The position numbers and the translations under genes were made by a program. Positions 17,744-26,076 of a stretch of DNA of 41,906 nucleotides are shown here, one piece after another; position 1 is the stretch's first letter; every line of letters begins with the position of its first letter. Location of the stretch: positions 1-41,906 of the forward strand of contig JAGHTI010000081.1 of NCBI GenBank assembly GCA_018065415.1, given 5' to 3'. Below the pieces are notes generated by a model. The model worked only from the letters and a program-made list of their open reading frames with translations, was not told where the DNA came from and made no database searches. The DNA is from Candidatus Equicola stercoris (GTDB taxonomy: Bacteria; Bacteroidota; Bacteroidia; Bacteroidales; Bacteroidaceae).

Positions 17744-17780
17744 TTTCAAAGGTATGCCTAATGAGGGCATTGCTTTGAAA
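17744..17780. promoter_or_regulatory. Operator-like inverted repeat upstream of the WYL operon
   Basis: TTTCAAAGGTATGCC (17744-17758) and GGCATTGCTTTGAAA (17766-17780) are reverse complements at 13 of 15 positions, with a 7-nt spacer. The site directly abuts the -7 element and covers the -33 region, so a dimeric protein bound there would block or replace -33 recognition. Confidence 0.65.
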
Positions 17781-17830
17781 AAAATCACATTTTATATTAA
17801 ATTTCTTTATCTAAGGGGAAAAATATGCTT

Positions 17831-19174
17831 TTATTTTCCGATGCAGAAGTGTGAAAAGATGTTGTTCAGTATGTCTGTTGACTGTATCTCTCCACCTGTA
17901 ATTTCTGCAAGGGTATGGGTACAGTGACGCAGGTCTTCGGCGAGCAAATCTCCCGAGAGATTTTCTTTCAATCCTCTGATGACTTTGATTATGTCGTCAT
18001 GTGCGCGGGACAGAGCGTCATAATGGCGTGCATTAGTCACAATCACATCTTCCTCGTTTATGTCATGAATGTCAGCAGCCTCAAAGATTGCAGTCTCTAA
18101 CTGGGATAAATCATTGTCATATTTGGCACTTATCGCTATGGCTTCTGCTGTTGCTGGATGATCTTTGTCGGCTTTGTTGAATATCTCTATCAACGTCTTG
18201 CCTCTTGTCAGCGTTTGTATTTCTTCTTTTTCAGCCTGTGTGGGCATGGTATCGACAACCCAGAGGATGATGCGTGCCTGTGCTATCTTCTGATAGGTGC
18301 GTTCGATGCCGATGGCTTCAACTTCGTCGGTTGTCTTTCTCAGCCCTGCTGTGTCTATGAAACGGAAGCATACACCATTGATGATGGTGGTGTCTTCTAT
18401 GCTGTCGCGTGTGGTGCCGTGTATATTGCTGACTATTGCCTTGTCGTCGTGCAAGAGTCTGTTCAGGAGGGTGCTCTTTCCTACATTTGTCTTTCCAACG
18501 ATGGCTACTGGGATTCCTTCTTTCAATACTTTTCCTAATTCAAAGGAATGGAGTAGGGTGGAGATGCGTTGTTTTATCTTTTCGGACAGTGTCAGCAGTT
18601 GCTGACGATCGGCAAAGGTGACATCTTCTTCTGAGAAGTCGAGTTCGAGTTCTATGAGTGATGATATCTTCAGCAGTTGTTCACGCAAAACCTTGAGTTC
18701 TGTGCTGAAATTGCCTTTTAACTGCGACAGCGCAATGTCGTGTGTGGCTTTGTTTGTTGATGCAATGAGGTCGGCAACGGCTTCTGCCTGACTCAAATCC
18801 ATCTTGCCATTAAGGAATGCCCGTTTGGTATATTCTCCTGCCGATGCCTGTCTGCATCCATTGTCAAGGAGAGTTTCGATGACTTTTTTCAGTATATATG
18901 AACTTCCATGACAACTTATCTCAACGGAGTCTTCTCCTGTATAAGAATGTGGTGCTCGGAACACGGATACGATGACTTCGTCAATGATGGTACCATCTCT
19001 GTCTGTGATGGTTCCATAATGCAACGTGTTGGCATGTGCGTCTTTAAGCAACGTGCCGCTGTTTGCATGGAAAATCTTATCCGTGCATTCAATGGCTTTG
19101 CTTCCAGAAATGCGTATCATCCCAATAGCACCGCCTGTTGCTGTTGCTAAAGCGCATATCGTATCAGATTGCAT
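17831..19174 (-). CDS. mnmE: tRNA uridine-5-carboxymethylaminomethyl modification GTPase
   Basis: A 447-residue GTPase that, with MnmG, modifies the wobble uridine of certain tRNAs. The N-terminal formyl-THF-binding region starts DTICALATATGGAIGMIRISG. The G domain has GKTNVGKST (G1), DTAGLRKT (G3) and NKAD (G4). The C-terminus ends with the conserved CIGK box whose Cys is essential in the family. The start overlaps the end of the phosphorylase gene by 11 nt, suggesting co-transcription. Confidence 0.96.
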   Translation of the reverse strand: MQSDTICALATATGGAIGMIRISGSKAIECTDKIFHANSGTLLKDAHANTLHYGTITDRDGTIIDEVIVSVFRAPHSYTGEDSVEISCHGSSYILKKVIETLLDNGCRQASAGEYTKRAFLNGKMDLSQAEAVADLIASTNKATHDIALSQLKGNFSTELKVLREQLLKISSLIELELDFSEEDVTFADRQQLLTLSEKIKQRISTLLHSFELGKVLKEGIPVAIVGKTNVGKSTLLNRLLHDDKAIVSNIHGTTRDSIEDTTIINGVCFRFIDTAGLRKTTDEVEAIGIERTYQKIAQARIILWVVDTMPTQAEKEEIQTLTRGKTLIEIFNKADKDHPATAEAIAISAKYDNDLSQLETAIFEAADIHDINEEDVIVTNARHYDALSRAHDDIIKVIRGLKENLSGDLLAEDLRHCTHTLAEITGGEIQSTDILNNIFSHFCIGK

Positions 19175-20048
19175 CTAATACAAGTTCGATGAGATTGTCT
19201 ATGTTTGACTTGTAGTCTGTATTTGTCTCATGTGCCACACGGTTAGCGACAACCATGCATACCGTCATACCTCTGTGACCAAGATGTTTGCACAATCCTG
19301 CCACGGCAGCACTTTCCATCTCGAAGTTGGTTATCTTATAGTTGTTCCATTCGAAACTTTGTATCTTTTCATTACGTTTTGGGTCAGCGAGTGGAATACG
19401 CAGTTCACGGCCTTGAGGACCATAGAAACCTCCACAAGAGATGGTGACTCCTTTTATCATCTTAGGAGATGATTTGTAGATGCGTTCCAAAAGTTCTGAA
19501 TCATTATCAACAACATAAGGAGATGGTAGGTTGTGATGATCCCATCCGAGGTGGTCTGTAAATGCCTTTTCAAAGTCCAAGTCGCAGATTTTGTCTCTGT
19601 TGCCATAGTAGTTTAGCAGACCTTCGAATCCAATACTCTTTTCAGAACAGATGAAACTACCCACAGGACAGTATGGTTGTAAGCCTCCACATGTACCGAT
19701 ACGTACGATTTCAAGACTGGTCAGTGTTTCTTTTTCTCGTCTTGTCTTGAAGTCGATATTCTTCAACGCATCGAGTTCGTTTATCACAATGTCGATATTA
19801 TCGCAGCCAATGCCATGTGATAAAGCGGTAATACGTTTTCCTTTGTACGTACCAGTGATGGTGTGAAATTCTCTTGAAGATATCTCACATTCTTTTGTGT
19901 CAAAATGTGAAGCAATGAGGTCAACACGTCCAGGATCTCCGCACATCACTACTTTGTTTGCCAACTGTTCTTCTCTCAGATGAAGATGGAAACAACTGTT
20001 ATCGCTATTGATAACTAATTCTGATTCAGCAAAATACTTGTCTTTCAT
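19164..20048 (-). CDS. Uridine phosphorylase-like nucleoside phosphorylase
   Basis: A 294-residue member of the PNP/UDP phosphorylase family 1. Motifs are GDPGRVDLI (phosphate site), RIGTCGGL and NFEMESAAVAGL (nucleoside/ribose site). It cleaves a nucleoside with phosphate to free base plus ribose 1-phosphate; uridine is the likeliest substrate from the overall pattern, but specificity is inferred. It is slightly longer than classical Udp (about 253). It lies 5 nt after the NfnA/GltD fusion gene and overlaps mnmE. Confidence 0.88.
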   Translation of the reverse strand: MKDKYFAESELVINSDNSCFHLHLREEQLANKVVMCGDPGRVDLIASHFDTKECEISSREFHTITGTYKGKRITALSHGIGCDNIDIVINELDALKNIDFKTRREKETLTSLEIVRIGTCGGLQPYCPVGSFICSEKSIGFEGLLNYYGNRDKICDLDFEKAFTDHLGWDHHNLPSPYVVDNDSELLERIYKSSPKMIKGVTISCGGFYGPQGRELRIPLADPKRNEKIQSFEWNNYKITNFEMESAAVAGLCKHLGHRGMTVCMVVANRVAHETNTDYKSNIDNLIELVLDAI

Positions 20049-20053
20049 GTCAG

Positions 20054-22375
20054 TTATTGTTTTGATTGTATTTTTCGGTGCATCGCTGCGGCAGCCTTAC
20101 GTCCGTCTCCCATTGCGAGAATGACGGTGGCACCACCGCGCACAATATCACCACCAGCAAATAGATTGTCTTTGTTACTGTTCATATCCTCATTTACGAG
20201 GATTGTATTTTTCTTGCCAAGTTCAAGTCCTTGAATAGATTTCGGTACTAATGGATTTGGTGAAACACCTACGGCAACAATCACTTGGTCACATTCTATG
20301 GTAATAGTTTTTCCTGTCGATACTGGTCTTCTTCTTCCGCTTTCGTCAGGTTCCCCAAGTGACATAACATCAAGTATGGCGGCTTGTACCGTGCCGTCTT
20401 CGTTTGCCAAATATTCTTTTGGATTATGTAGAGTGAGGAAGTTTATTCCTTCTTCTTTAGCATGTTTCACTTCTTCCTTTCGTGCAGGCATCTCATCTTC
20501 GCTACGCCTATAAACAAGTGTCACGTCACCACCAAGACGTTTTGCCATGCGGCAAGAGTCCATGGCAGTGTTGCCACCGCCAACCACCAATACCTTCTTT
20601 CCTCTATTTATAGGAGTATCTGTCTCTGAATTGGCAGCATCCATCAGGTTTACTCGAGTGAGATACTCGTTGCTTGACATGATGTTGGTACTGTTTTCTC
20701 CAGGAATGCCCATGAAGTTAGGAAGTCCTGCACCAGATGCAACGAAAATCCCCTCAAAACCGTCTGCCTCCAGTTTCTCAATGCTTATGGTTTTTCCTAT
20801 TATGCAGTCGGTAATGAAATGTACTCCCATTTTTCTTAGCACGTCTATCTCTGCTTCGACAATCTTATTTGGAAGACGAAATTCTGGGATTCCATATTTC
20901 AGTACACCTCCAATTTCATGCAGAGCTTCAAACACATATACCTCATAGCCTTGTTTTGCCATGTCGCCAGCAAAACTCAATCCAGCAGGACCTGAACCTA
21001 CAACGGCTATCTTTATTCCGTTAGACGGTTCACATTTCGGCGTAGTTGTCATCCCGCTTTCGCGTTCATAGTCTGCAGCAAATCTCTCTAGATAGCCAAT
21101 AGCAACAGGTTTGTGTCCCATCTTGTTGTGGATACATACTGCTTCACATTGTTTTTCCTGCGGACATACACGCCCACAGACTGCTGGCAATGTGGATGTT
21201 TCTTTCAAAATATGTGCCGCATTTAGGAAATCCCCACGTTCTATATTCTTTATAAATGACGGAATGTCGATGCCTACAGGACATCCCGTCACACAACTTG
21301 GGTTTGCACAGTCAAGACATCGTTTTGCCTCATTCTGTGCCATCTCTGCTGTAAGTCCTATATTGACCTCTTCTGTGTGTGTGGTTGACCGATATGAAGG
21401 GTCTAATTCTAGCATGATGACTCGTGGCAAGGCAACTCTGTCCTTTGCCTTCATTGCTGTCCACAGTTCTTTTCTCCAAGAGTCGTCAGCACCAAAAACT
21501 TCAAATTTCTTTGTTGCTTTATTAACGATGTTGTTTTGATAAATAGAAACTTTTTCGTCATTGTTTTTCTTGTCTAAAAGTTTTTTCTCTTCCTCTTTAA
21601 AAGTGTTCATGCGTTTGAACATCTCATCCCAGTTCACTAGGGCACCATCAAACTCTGGACCATCTATGCACACAAACTTTGTTTCTCCTCCAATAGTAAG
21701 ACGACAAGCACCGCACATGCCGGTACCATCAACCATGATGGTGTTGAGCGATACGGTTGTAGGAATATTATATTTCTGTGTCAGCAGACAGCAGAATTTC
21801 ATCATTATGGCAGGACCTATGGCAAAACATTTGTCAACTTTTTCGCGTTTGATGACATCTTCCATTCCTACCGTGACGACACCTTGCTTTCCGTAACTGC
21901 CGTCATCAGTCATGATGATGACTTCATCAGCATATTCCCGTACTTCTTTTTCCAGGATGATGAGTTCTTTCGTTCTGCCGGCAAGTACTGCAATCACCTT
22001 GTTGCCTTCTGCCTTTAATGCCTTGATGATAGGCAGGGTAGGGGCTATGCCAACACCGCCGGCAGCACAGAGCACAGTACCATAGTTTTCTATATGCGTA
22101 GCATTTCCCAGAGGACCAACGACATCGTGTATATAATCTCCTTCTTCAAGATGGCACAATTTCCGTGTCGATAGTCCCACTTCCTGAACTACGAGTGTTA
22201 TCGTCCCTTTGTCAGTGTCGGCATCGGCAATGGTAAGTGGGATACGCTCTCCCTTGTCATCAACTCTTATGATGACGAAATGTCCAGCCTTTCTGCTTTG
22301 TGCTATTAAAGGAGCCTCAATAATGAAGCAGAATACTTTTTCGGAAAATTGTATCTTGCTGACTATTCTGTTCAT
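20054..22375 (-). CDS. Fused ferredoxin-NADP reductase (NfnA-like)/NADPH-dependent glutamate synthase small subunit-like flavoprotein
   Basis: A 773-residue fusion. Residues 1 to about 275 form an FNR/dihydroorotate dehydrogenase B-type reductase with a [2Fe-2S]-type cysteine cluster (GTGMCGACRL, then FVCIDGPEFDG). After a linker, residues about 310-770 are GltD-like: [4Fe-4S]-type cysteines (CLDCANPSCVTGCPVG and CGRVCPQEKQC), an FAD site (VVGSGPAGLSFAGDMA) and an NADP site (VVGGGNTAMDSCRMA). This matches NfnAB/SudAB proteins joined in one chain, as in many Bacteroidales. The known family role is electron transfer between NADH, NADPH and ferredoxin; which reaction this copy performs is not settled by sequence. 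Confidence 0.9.
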   Translation of the reverse strand: MNRIVSKIQFSEKVFCFIIEAPLIAQSRKAGHFVIIRVDDKGERIPLTIADADTDKGTITLVVQEVGLSTRKLCHLEEGDYIHDVVGPLGNATHIENYGTVLCAAGGVGIAPTLPIIKALKAEGNKVIAVLAGRTKELIILEKEVREYADEVIIMTDDGSYGKQGVVTVGMEDVIKREKVDKCFAIGPAIMMKFCCLLTQKYNIPTTVSLNTIMVDGTGMCGACRLTIGGETKFVCIDGPEFDGALVNWDEMFKRMNTFKEEEKKLLDKKNNDEKVSIYQNNIVNKATKKFEVFGADDSWRKELWTAMKAKDRVALPRVIMLELDPSYRSTTHTEEVNIGLTAEMAQNEAKRCLDCANPSCVTGCPVGIDIPSFIKNIERGDFLNAAHILKETSTLPAVCGRVCPQEKQCEAVCIHNKMGHKPVAIGYLERFAADYERESGMTTTPKCEPSNGIKIAVVGSGPAGLSFAGDMAKQGYEVYVFEALHEIGGVLKYGIPEFRLPNKIVEAEIDVLRKMGVHFITDCIIGKTISIEKLEADGFEGIFVASGAGLPNFMGIPGENSTNIMSSNEYLTRVNLMDAANSETDTPINRGKKVLVVGGGNTAMDSCRMAKRLGGDVTLVYRRSEDEMPARKEEVKHAKEEGINFLTLHNPKEYLANEDGTVQAAILDVMSLGEPDESGRRRPVSTGKTITIECDQVIVAVGVSPNPLVPKSIQGLELGKKNTILVNEDMNSNKDNLFAGGDIVRGGATVILAMGDGRKAAAAMHRKIQSKQ

Positions 22376-22381
22376 CTGTCC

Positions 22382-23713
22382 TCAATCGAAATTATTTCCG
22401 TCAAGATATTCAAATCCACAATAAGGCACGAGAGCCTTCGGTACGCGGATGCCTTTCTCTGTTTGATTATTTTCGAGTATAGTCGCAACGATACGAGGTA
22501 AGGCAAGTGCAGAACCGTTGAGGGTGTGACACAACTCTATCTTTTTATCCTCACCATGACGGTAACGACATTTCAGACGATTTGCCTGATAGGTGTCGAA
22601 ATTACTAACTGATGACACTTCCAGCCAACGCTTCTGTGCTTCGGAATAAACCTCGAAATCATAACATATTGCAGATGTAAAACTCTGGTCGCCACCACAC
22701 AGACGAAGAATGCGGTATGGCAGTTCGAGTTTCTTCAACAGTCCCTCTACGTGTTCAAGCATTTCCTTGTGACTTTCTTTTGAATGTTCAGGAGTGTCGA
22801 TGCGTACTATCTCTACCTTTGAAAATTCGTGCAGACGGTTGAGTCCTCGAACATCTTTGCCATAACTTCCTGCTTCTCTGCGGAAACATTCTGTATATGC
22901 ACAGTTTTTGATAGGGAGGTCTTTTTCTTCAAGAATCACATTTCTATAGATGTTAGTTACAGGTACTTCTGCTGTAGGTATCAGATACAAATCATCAACC
23001 TCACAATGATACATTTGCCCTTCTTTATCAGGCAACTGTCCTGTACCATATCCAGACGCTGTGTTTACTACTGTAGGAGGCATTATCTCCGTATATCCAG
23101 CCTTGCGTGCTTCATCAAGGAAGAAACAAATCAATGCGCGTTGCAGACGTGCACCTTTACCTATATACACAGGAAATCCAGCTCCCGTAATCTTAACACC
23201 TAAATCGAAATCTATGAGATTGTACTTCTTTGCCAGTTCCCAGTGAGGAAGCACAGCATCAGAATTTTCAGGACAAGTGTCCCAGTTGCCTACGGTATCT
23301 CCTTCCTTACATTCGCGGAGAGATGATTTTACGACAACATTGTCTTCTGCAGACTTTCCTTCTGGTACTTCATCATAAGGAATGTTAGGAATTTGGCACA
23401 ACAGGTCGGTGAGTTCTTTTTCATATTTGTCAAGGTCTGCCTGAAACTGCGTGGAAGATTCTTTTAACTTTGCAACTTCTTCCTTTGCCTTCTCTGCATC
23501 ATCTTTTAGTCCTTGTTTCATAAAACCACCAATCTTTGCGGCCATCTGTTTTTGCTCAGAAAGAGCGTGATCAAGTTTCTGCTGAGTGCTACGACGCATC
23601 TTGTCTGTCTCTAATACATTTGCAATAGCCTGTTCAGCATCAGCAAAATGCTTTTTCTGAAGTCCTTTGATGACTCTTTCGGTTTCTTCCTGAATAAGTT
23701 TAAGTGTAAGCAT
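22382..23713 (-). CDS. serS: Seryl-tRNA synthetase
   Basis: A 443-residue class II aminoacyl-tRNA synthetase. The N-terminal coiled-coil tRNA-binding arm covers about residues 25-105. Motif 2 is FRREAGSYGKDVRGLNRLHEF and motif 3 is LALPRIVATILENNQ; TAEVPVTN is the serine-site segment. The gene is 6 nt upstream of the NfnA/GltD fusion. Its promoter lies within a 66-bp sequence that is duplicated upstream. Confidence 0.96.
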   Translation of the reverse strand: MLTLKLIQEETERVIKGLQKKHFADAEQAIANVLETDKMRRSTQQKLDHALSEQKQMAAKIGGFMKQGLKDDAEKAKEEVAKLKESSTQFQADLDKYEKELTDLLCQIPNIPYDEVPEGKSAEDNVVVKSSLRECKEGDTVGNWDTCPENSDAVLPHWELAKKYNLIDFDLGVKITGAGFPVYIGKGARLQRALICFFLDEARKAGYTEIMPPTVVNTASGYGTGQLPDKEGQMYHCEVDDLYLIPTAEVPVTNIYRNVILEEKDLPIKNCAYTECFRREAGSYGKDVRGLNRLHEFSKVEIVRIDTPEHSKESHKEMLEHVEGLLKKLELPYRILRLCGGDQSFTSAICYDFEVYSEAQKRWLEVSSVSNFDTYQANRLKCRYRHGEDKKIELCHTLNGSALALPRIVATILENNQTEKGIRVPKALVPYCGFEYLDGNNFD

Positions 23714-23750
23714 ATTATATGTTTATTTATATTATTGAACTCTAAATATG

Positions 23751-23782
23751 CAAAGATACGATTAAGTGAGCGATTTACCAAA
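23751..23782 (-). promoter_or_regulatory. Promoter of serS
   Basis: On the minus strand: TTTG (23782-23779), a 20-bp spacer and TATCTTTG (23758-23751), a full consensus match. The promoter straddles the edge of repeat copy 1. Confidence 0.7.
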
Positions 23783-23892
23783 TTCATTTGGATAAATCCG
23801 AGCGTGAGTATCTAAAACAATAAGTTAAAGATACGATTAAGTGAGCGATTTACCAAATTCATTTGGATAAATCCGAACGTGAGTATCTAAAA
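23752..23892. repeat. 66-bp direct repeat, two copies, containing serS promoter
   Basis: Copy 1 (23752-23817) and copy 2 (23827-23892) match at 65 of 66 positions (GAGCG versus GAACG), separated by 9 nt. Each contains an inner palindrome CCAAAT/ATTTGG and begins and ends with GATAC/GTATC. In copy 2 the -7 reads TATCTTTA, one base off the consensus seen in copy 1. Confidence 0.95.
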
Positions 23893-23912
23893 AGGTCAAC
23901 GATAACCGTTAA

Positions 23913-24000
23913 AGTCAAAGAGGTCAAAAAGTCGAAAAGTCGAAAAATCGAAAACTCTCAGACCTCCAAAAAATAATCTCTAACCTCTAATCTCTAACCT
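23913..24000. repeat. 8-bp and 7-bp period repeats before pfkA
   Basis: From 23913 to 23960 the sequence has an 8-bp period (AAGTCGAA-like units). From about 23973 to 24000 a 7-bp period follows (TAATCTC/TAACCTC). Confidence 0.7.
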
Positions 24001-24004
24001 TTTT

Positions 24005-24035
24005 TTTGTGATTTTGCAAATACTTTCTAACTTTG
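24005..24035 (+). promoter_or_regulatory. Promoter of pfkA
   Basis: TTTG (24005-24008), a 19-bp spacer and TAACTTTG (24028-24035). The start codon is 28 nt downstream. Confidence 0.8.
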
Positions 24036-24063
24036 CATGAGAGAAATAATTTATTAAGACATT

Positions 24064-25038
24064 ATGGCAGTAAAGACTATTGGAATCCTTACGTCTGGTG
24101 GTGATGCGCCAGGTATGAATGCAGCTATTAGAGCAGCAGCCCGCACAGCGTTTGCAAACGGATTTAAGGTGAAGGGAATCTACCATGGTTACCAAGGGTT
24201 AATCAATGGCGAGATAAAAGAGTTTACGACAGAGAGTGTCAGCGGTATCATCAGCCGTGGTGGTACGATACTGAGGACGGCTCGTTCGCAAGAGTTTCAG
24301 ACAAAGGAGGGTATGGCTAAGGCTTATGAGCAGTTGAAGAAAGCCGACATAGATGCTCTGGTGTGTATTGGCGGTAACGGAACTCTTGCTGGTGCAAAGG
24401 AATTTGCAGAAGTATATGATGTCCAATGTGTTGGTGTCCCAGCAACGATAGACAATGATATTAATGGTACCGATGAGACTATTGGTTTTGACACAACTGT
24501 AAATACTATTGCAGAATGTGTGGATAAAATTCATGATACTGCAAATTCTCATGAGCGCATATTTTTCATAGAGGTCATGGGACGTGATGCTGGTTGGCTT
24601 GCACAATGCAGTGCCATTGCGTCAGGAGCAGAGGCGGCTATTGTGCCGGAGACGGAAACTGATGTTGACCAATTGGCGATGTATATAGAGAGAGGTATAA
24701 GAAAAAGTAAAAACTCTAGTATCGTCATTGTTAGTGAAAGCCCAAAATGTGGTGCCATGTATTATGCCAATCGTGTAAAAAAGGAATATCCACAGTTTGA
24801 TGTACGAGTTTCTATTCTTGGGCACATGCAGCGTGGTGGTACTCCTTCTGCTCGTGACAGAATACTTGCAAGTACACTTGGTTCATACGCCATCAAGGCA
24901 ATACAAGAAGGACAGCATAATGTCATGATAGGGTTGGCTCATGGCGTCCCTGTGTATGTACCTTTCGCTACTGCTTTGGAAAAGCAAGAAAAGACAGGAC
25001 AGTTATTTATGAATTTGGTAAGAACCCTGTCGTTATAA
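24064..25038 (+). CDS. pfkA: ATP-dependent 6-phosphofructokinase
   Basis: A 324-residue glycolytic enzyme phosphorylating fructose 6-phosphate. [18 protein letters not shown] is the N-terminal ATP-site segment; [32 protein letters not shown] (catalytic Asp region) and [11 protein letters not shown] follow, with [15 protein letters not shown] near the C-terminus. GGNGT carries Gly after the second Gly-Asn, consistent with an ATP- rather than PPi-dependent enzyme (inference). Length is standard. It is a single gene with its own promoter, sharing a bidirectional terminator with rpmA. Confidence 0.95.
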   Translation: MAVKTIGILTSGGDAPGMNAAIRAAARTAFANGFKVKGIYHGYQGLINGEIKEFTTESVSGIISRGGTILRTARSQEFQTKEGMAKAYEQLKKADIDALVCIGGNGTLAGAKEFAEVYDVQCVGVPATIDNDINGTDETIGFDTTVNTIAECVDKIHDTANSHERIFFIEVMGRDAGWLAQCSAIASGAEAAIVPETETDVDQLAMYIERGIRKSKNSSIVIVSESPKCGAMYYANRVKKEYPQFDVRVSILGHMQRGGTPSARDRILASTLGSYAIKAIQEGQHNVMIGLAHGVPVYVPFATALEKQEKTGQLFMNLVRTLSL

Positions 25039-25045
25039 GAAAAAA

Positions 25046-25079
25046 AACACCCTGCATCCACGATGCAGGGTGTTCTTTT
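25046..25079. terminator. Bidirectional terminator between pfkA and rpmA
   Basis: A 13-bp perfect stem (25046-25058 with 25062-25074) with a CAC loop, A-rich on the left and followed by CTTTTT on the right, so it can stop transcription from both sides. Confidence 0.9.
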
Positions 25080-25094
25080 TATGCTGATATTTTT

Positions 25095-25568
25095 TTACTC
25101 AGCTTTAGTTTCCTTTTTTGCAGTAGTCTTCTTTGCAGCAGGTTTCTTAGCAGCAGTTGTTTTCTTTGCTGCCGTAGCCTTCTTCTCTGCAGCAGGTTTT
25201 GCTGTAGCCTTTTTAGGAGCAGCCTTCGCTTCCTTAACTTCAGCCTTTGGCTCTTCAGCCACAACCTTCTCTTCTGCCTTCTTAGGTTCTTCTTTCTTCT
25301 CTGTCTTTATAGCAGACAATGGAAGAACAGAGACAATGCTCTTGTTGTTTCTTGTCTTGCGGAAACAAACGATACCGTCAATAAGTGCATAGAGAGTATC
25401 ATCCTTACCTTTTGCAACACCCAGTCCTGGATTGTGCTTTGTACCGCGCTGACGTACAATGATGTTACCAGCAGTAATCTGCTGTCCACCCCAAATCTTC
25501 ACGCCTAATCTTTGTGCATGAGATTCACGACCGTTCTTAGAACTACCTACACCTTTTTTATGTGCCAT
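25095..25568 (-). CDS. rpmA: 50S ribosomal protein L27 with Lys/Ala-rich C-terminal extension
   Basis: The N-terminal ~88 residues are a normal L27 ([22 protein letters not shown], then [15 protein letters not shown]). Bacterial L27 is normally 85-95 residues; this protein has 157. The extra 70 residues are almost only Lys, Ala, Glu, Thr and Pro, with histone-H1-like KKATAKPA and [10 protein letters not shown] units, and are probably disordered and nucleic-acid-binding (inference). It is co-transcribed with rplU upstream. Confidence 0.94.
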   Translation of the reverse strand: MAHKKGVGSSKNGRESHAQRLGVKIWGGQQITAGNIIVRQRGTKHNPGLGVAKGKDDTLYALIDGIVCFRKTRNNKSIVSVLPLSAIKTEKKEEPKKAEEKVVAEEPKAEVKEAKAAPKKATAKPAAEKKATAAKKTTAAKKPAAKKTTAKKETKAE

Positions 25569-25587
25569 AATCTTGTTCTCCTTTAAA

Positions 25588-25905
25588 TTAAGCGATAATT
25601 GATTTAACTACTAACTCAGTGAACTGTTCTCTGTAACCATTCTTCTTTCTTGAATCCTTGCGGCGCTTCATGTGGAAGATGAGTACTTTGTCACCCTTTA
25701 CAAGAGGAGTCTTCACTTCACAAACTACTTTTGCTCCTTTTACAGTAGGAGTTCCAACTGTGACTTTGCCATTGTTGTCTACCAACAATACCTTGTCAAA
25801 TTCAACAGATTGACCGGCATCGATACCCTTGATGTGGTGTACAAAGAGTTTTTTACCCTCTTCTGCCTTGAACTGTTGACCGTTAATGTCTACGATTACG
25901 TACAT
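25588..25905 (-). CDS. rplU: 50S ribosomal protein L21
   Basis: A 105-residue large-subunit protein ([19 protein letters not shown]; the C-terminal [19 protein letters not shown] segment contacts 23S rRNA in the family). It is first in the rplU-rpmA operon, 19 nt before rpmA, the usual order in bacteria. Confidence 0.96.
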   Translation of the reverse strand: MYVIVDINGQQFKAEEGKKLFVHHIKGIDAGQSVEFDKVLLVDNNGKVTVGTPTVKGAKVVCEVKTPLVKGDKVLIFHMKRRKDSRKKNGYREQFTELVVKSIIA

Positions 25906-25992
25906 TTTTATTTATATTTTTTTACGGTTTTTTCTGTCAGGCGAGGTACTCTGACCTGCTTACTCTGCCCATACAGACTCTAATTCGGGGTG

Positions 25993-26024
25993 CGAAGTTA
26001 CAACAAAACGAACATAAAAACAAA
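25993..26024 (-). promoter_or_regulatory. Promoter of rplU-rpmA
   Basis: On the minus strand: TTTG (26024-26021), a 20-bp spacer and TAACTTCG (26000-25993). The leader before rplU is about 80 nt. The -7 box is identical to that of rpsA. Confidence 0.7.
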
Positions 26025-26039
26025 AAAAAACGAATTTAT

Positions 26040-26071
26040 TTTGGTATTGTCCTTGATTTGCATTAATTTTG
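26040..26071 (+). promoter_or_regulatory. Promoter of the FAD-dependent dehydrogenase gene
   Basis: TTTG (26040-26043), a 20-bp spacer and TAATTTTG (26064-26071). The start codon is only 5 nt downstream of the -7 box, giving a nearly leaderless transcript. Confidence 0.65.
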
Positions 26072-26076
26072 GCTAC

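Noticed and set aside
17721..17927. 68-codon plus-strand frame over the WYL promoter
   Set aside because: It overlaps the promoter and the mnmE 3' end, has no homology pattern and no ribosome-binding site.
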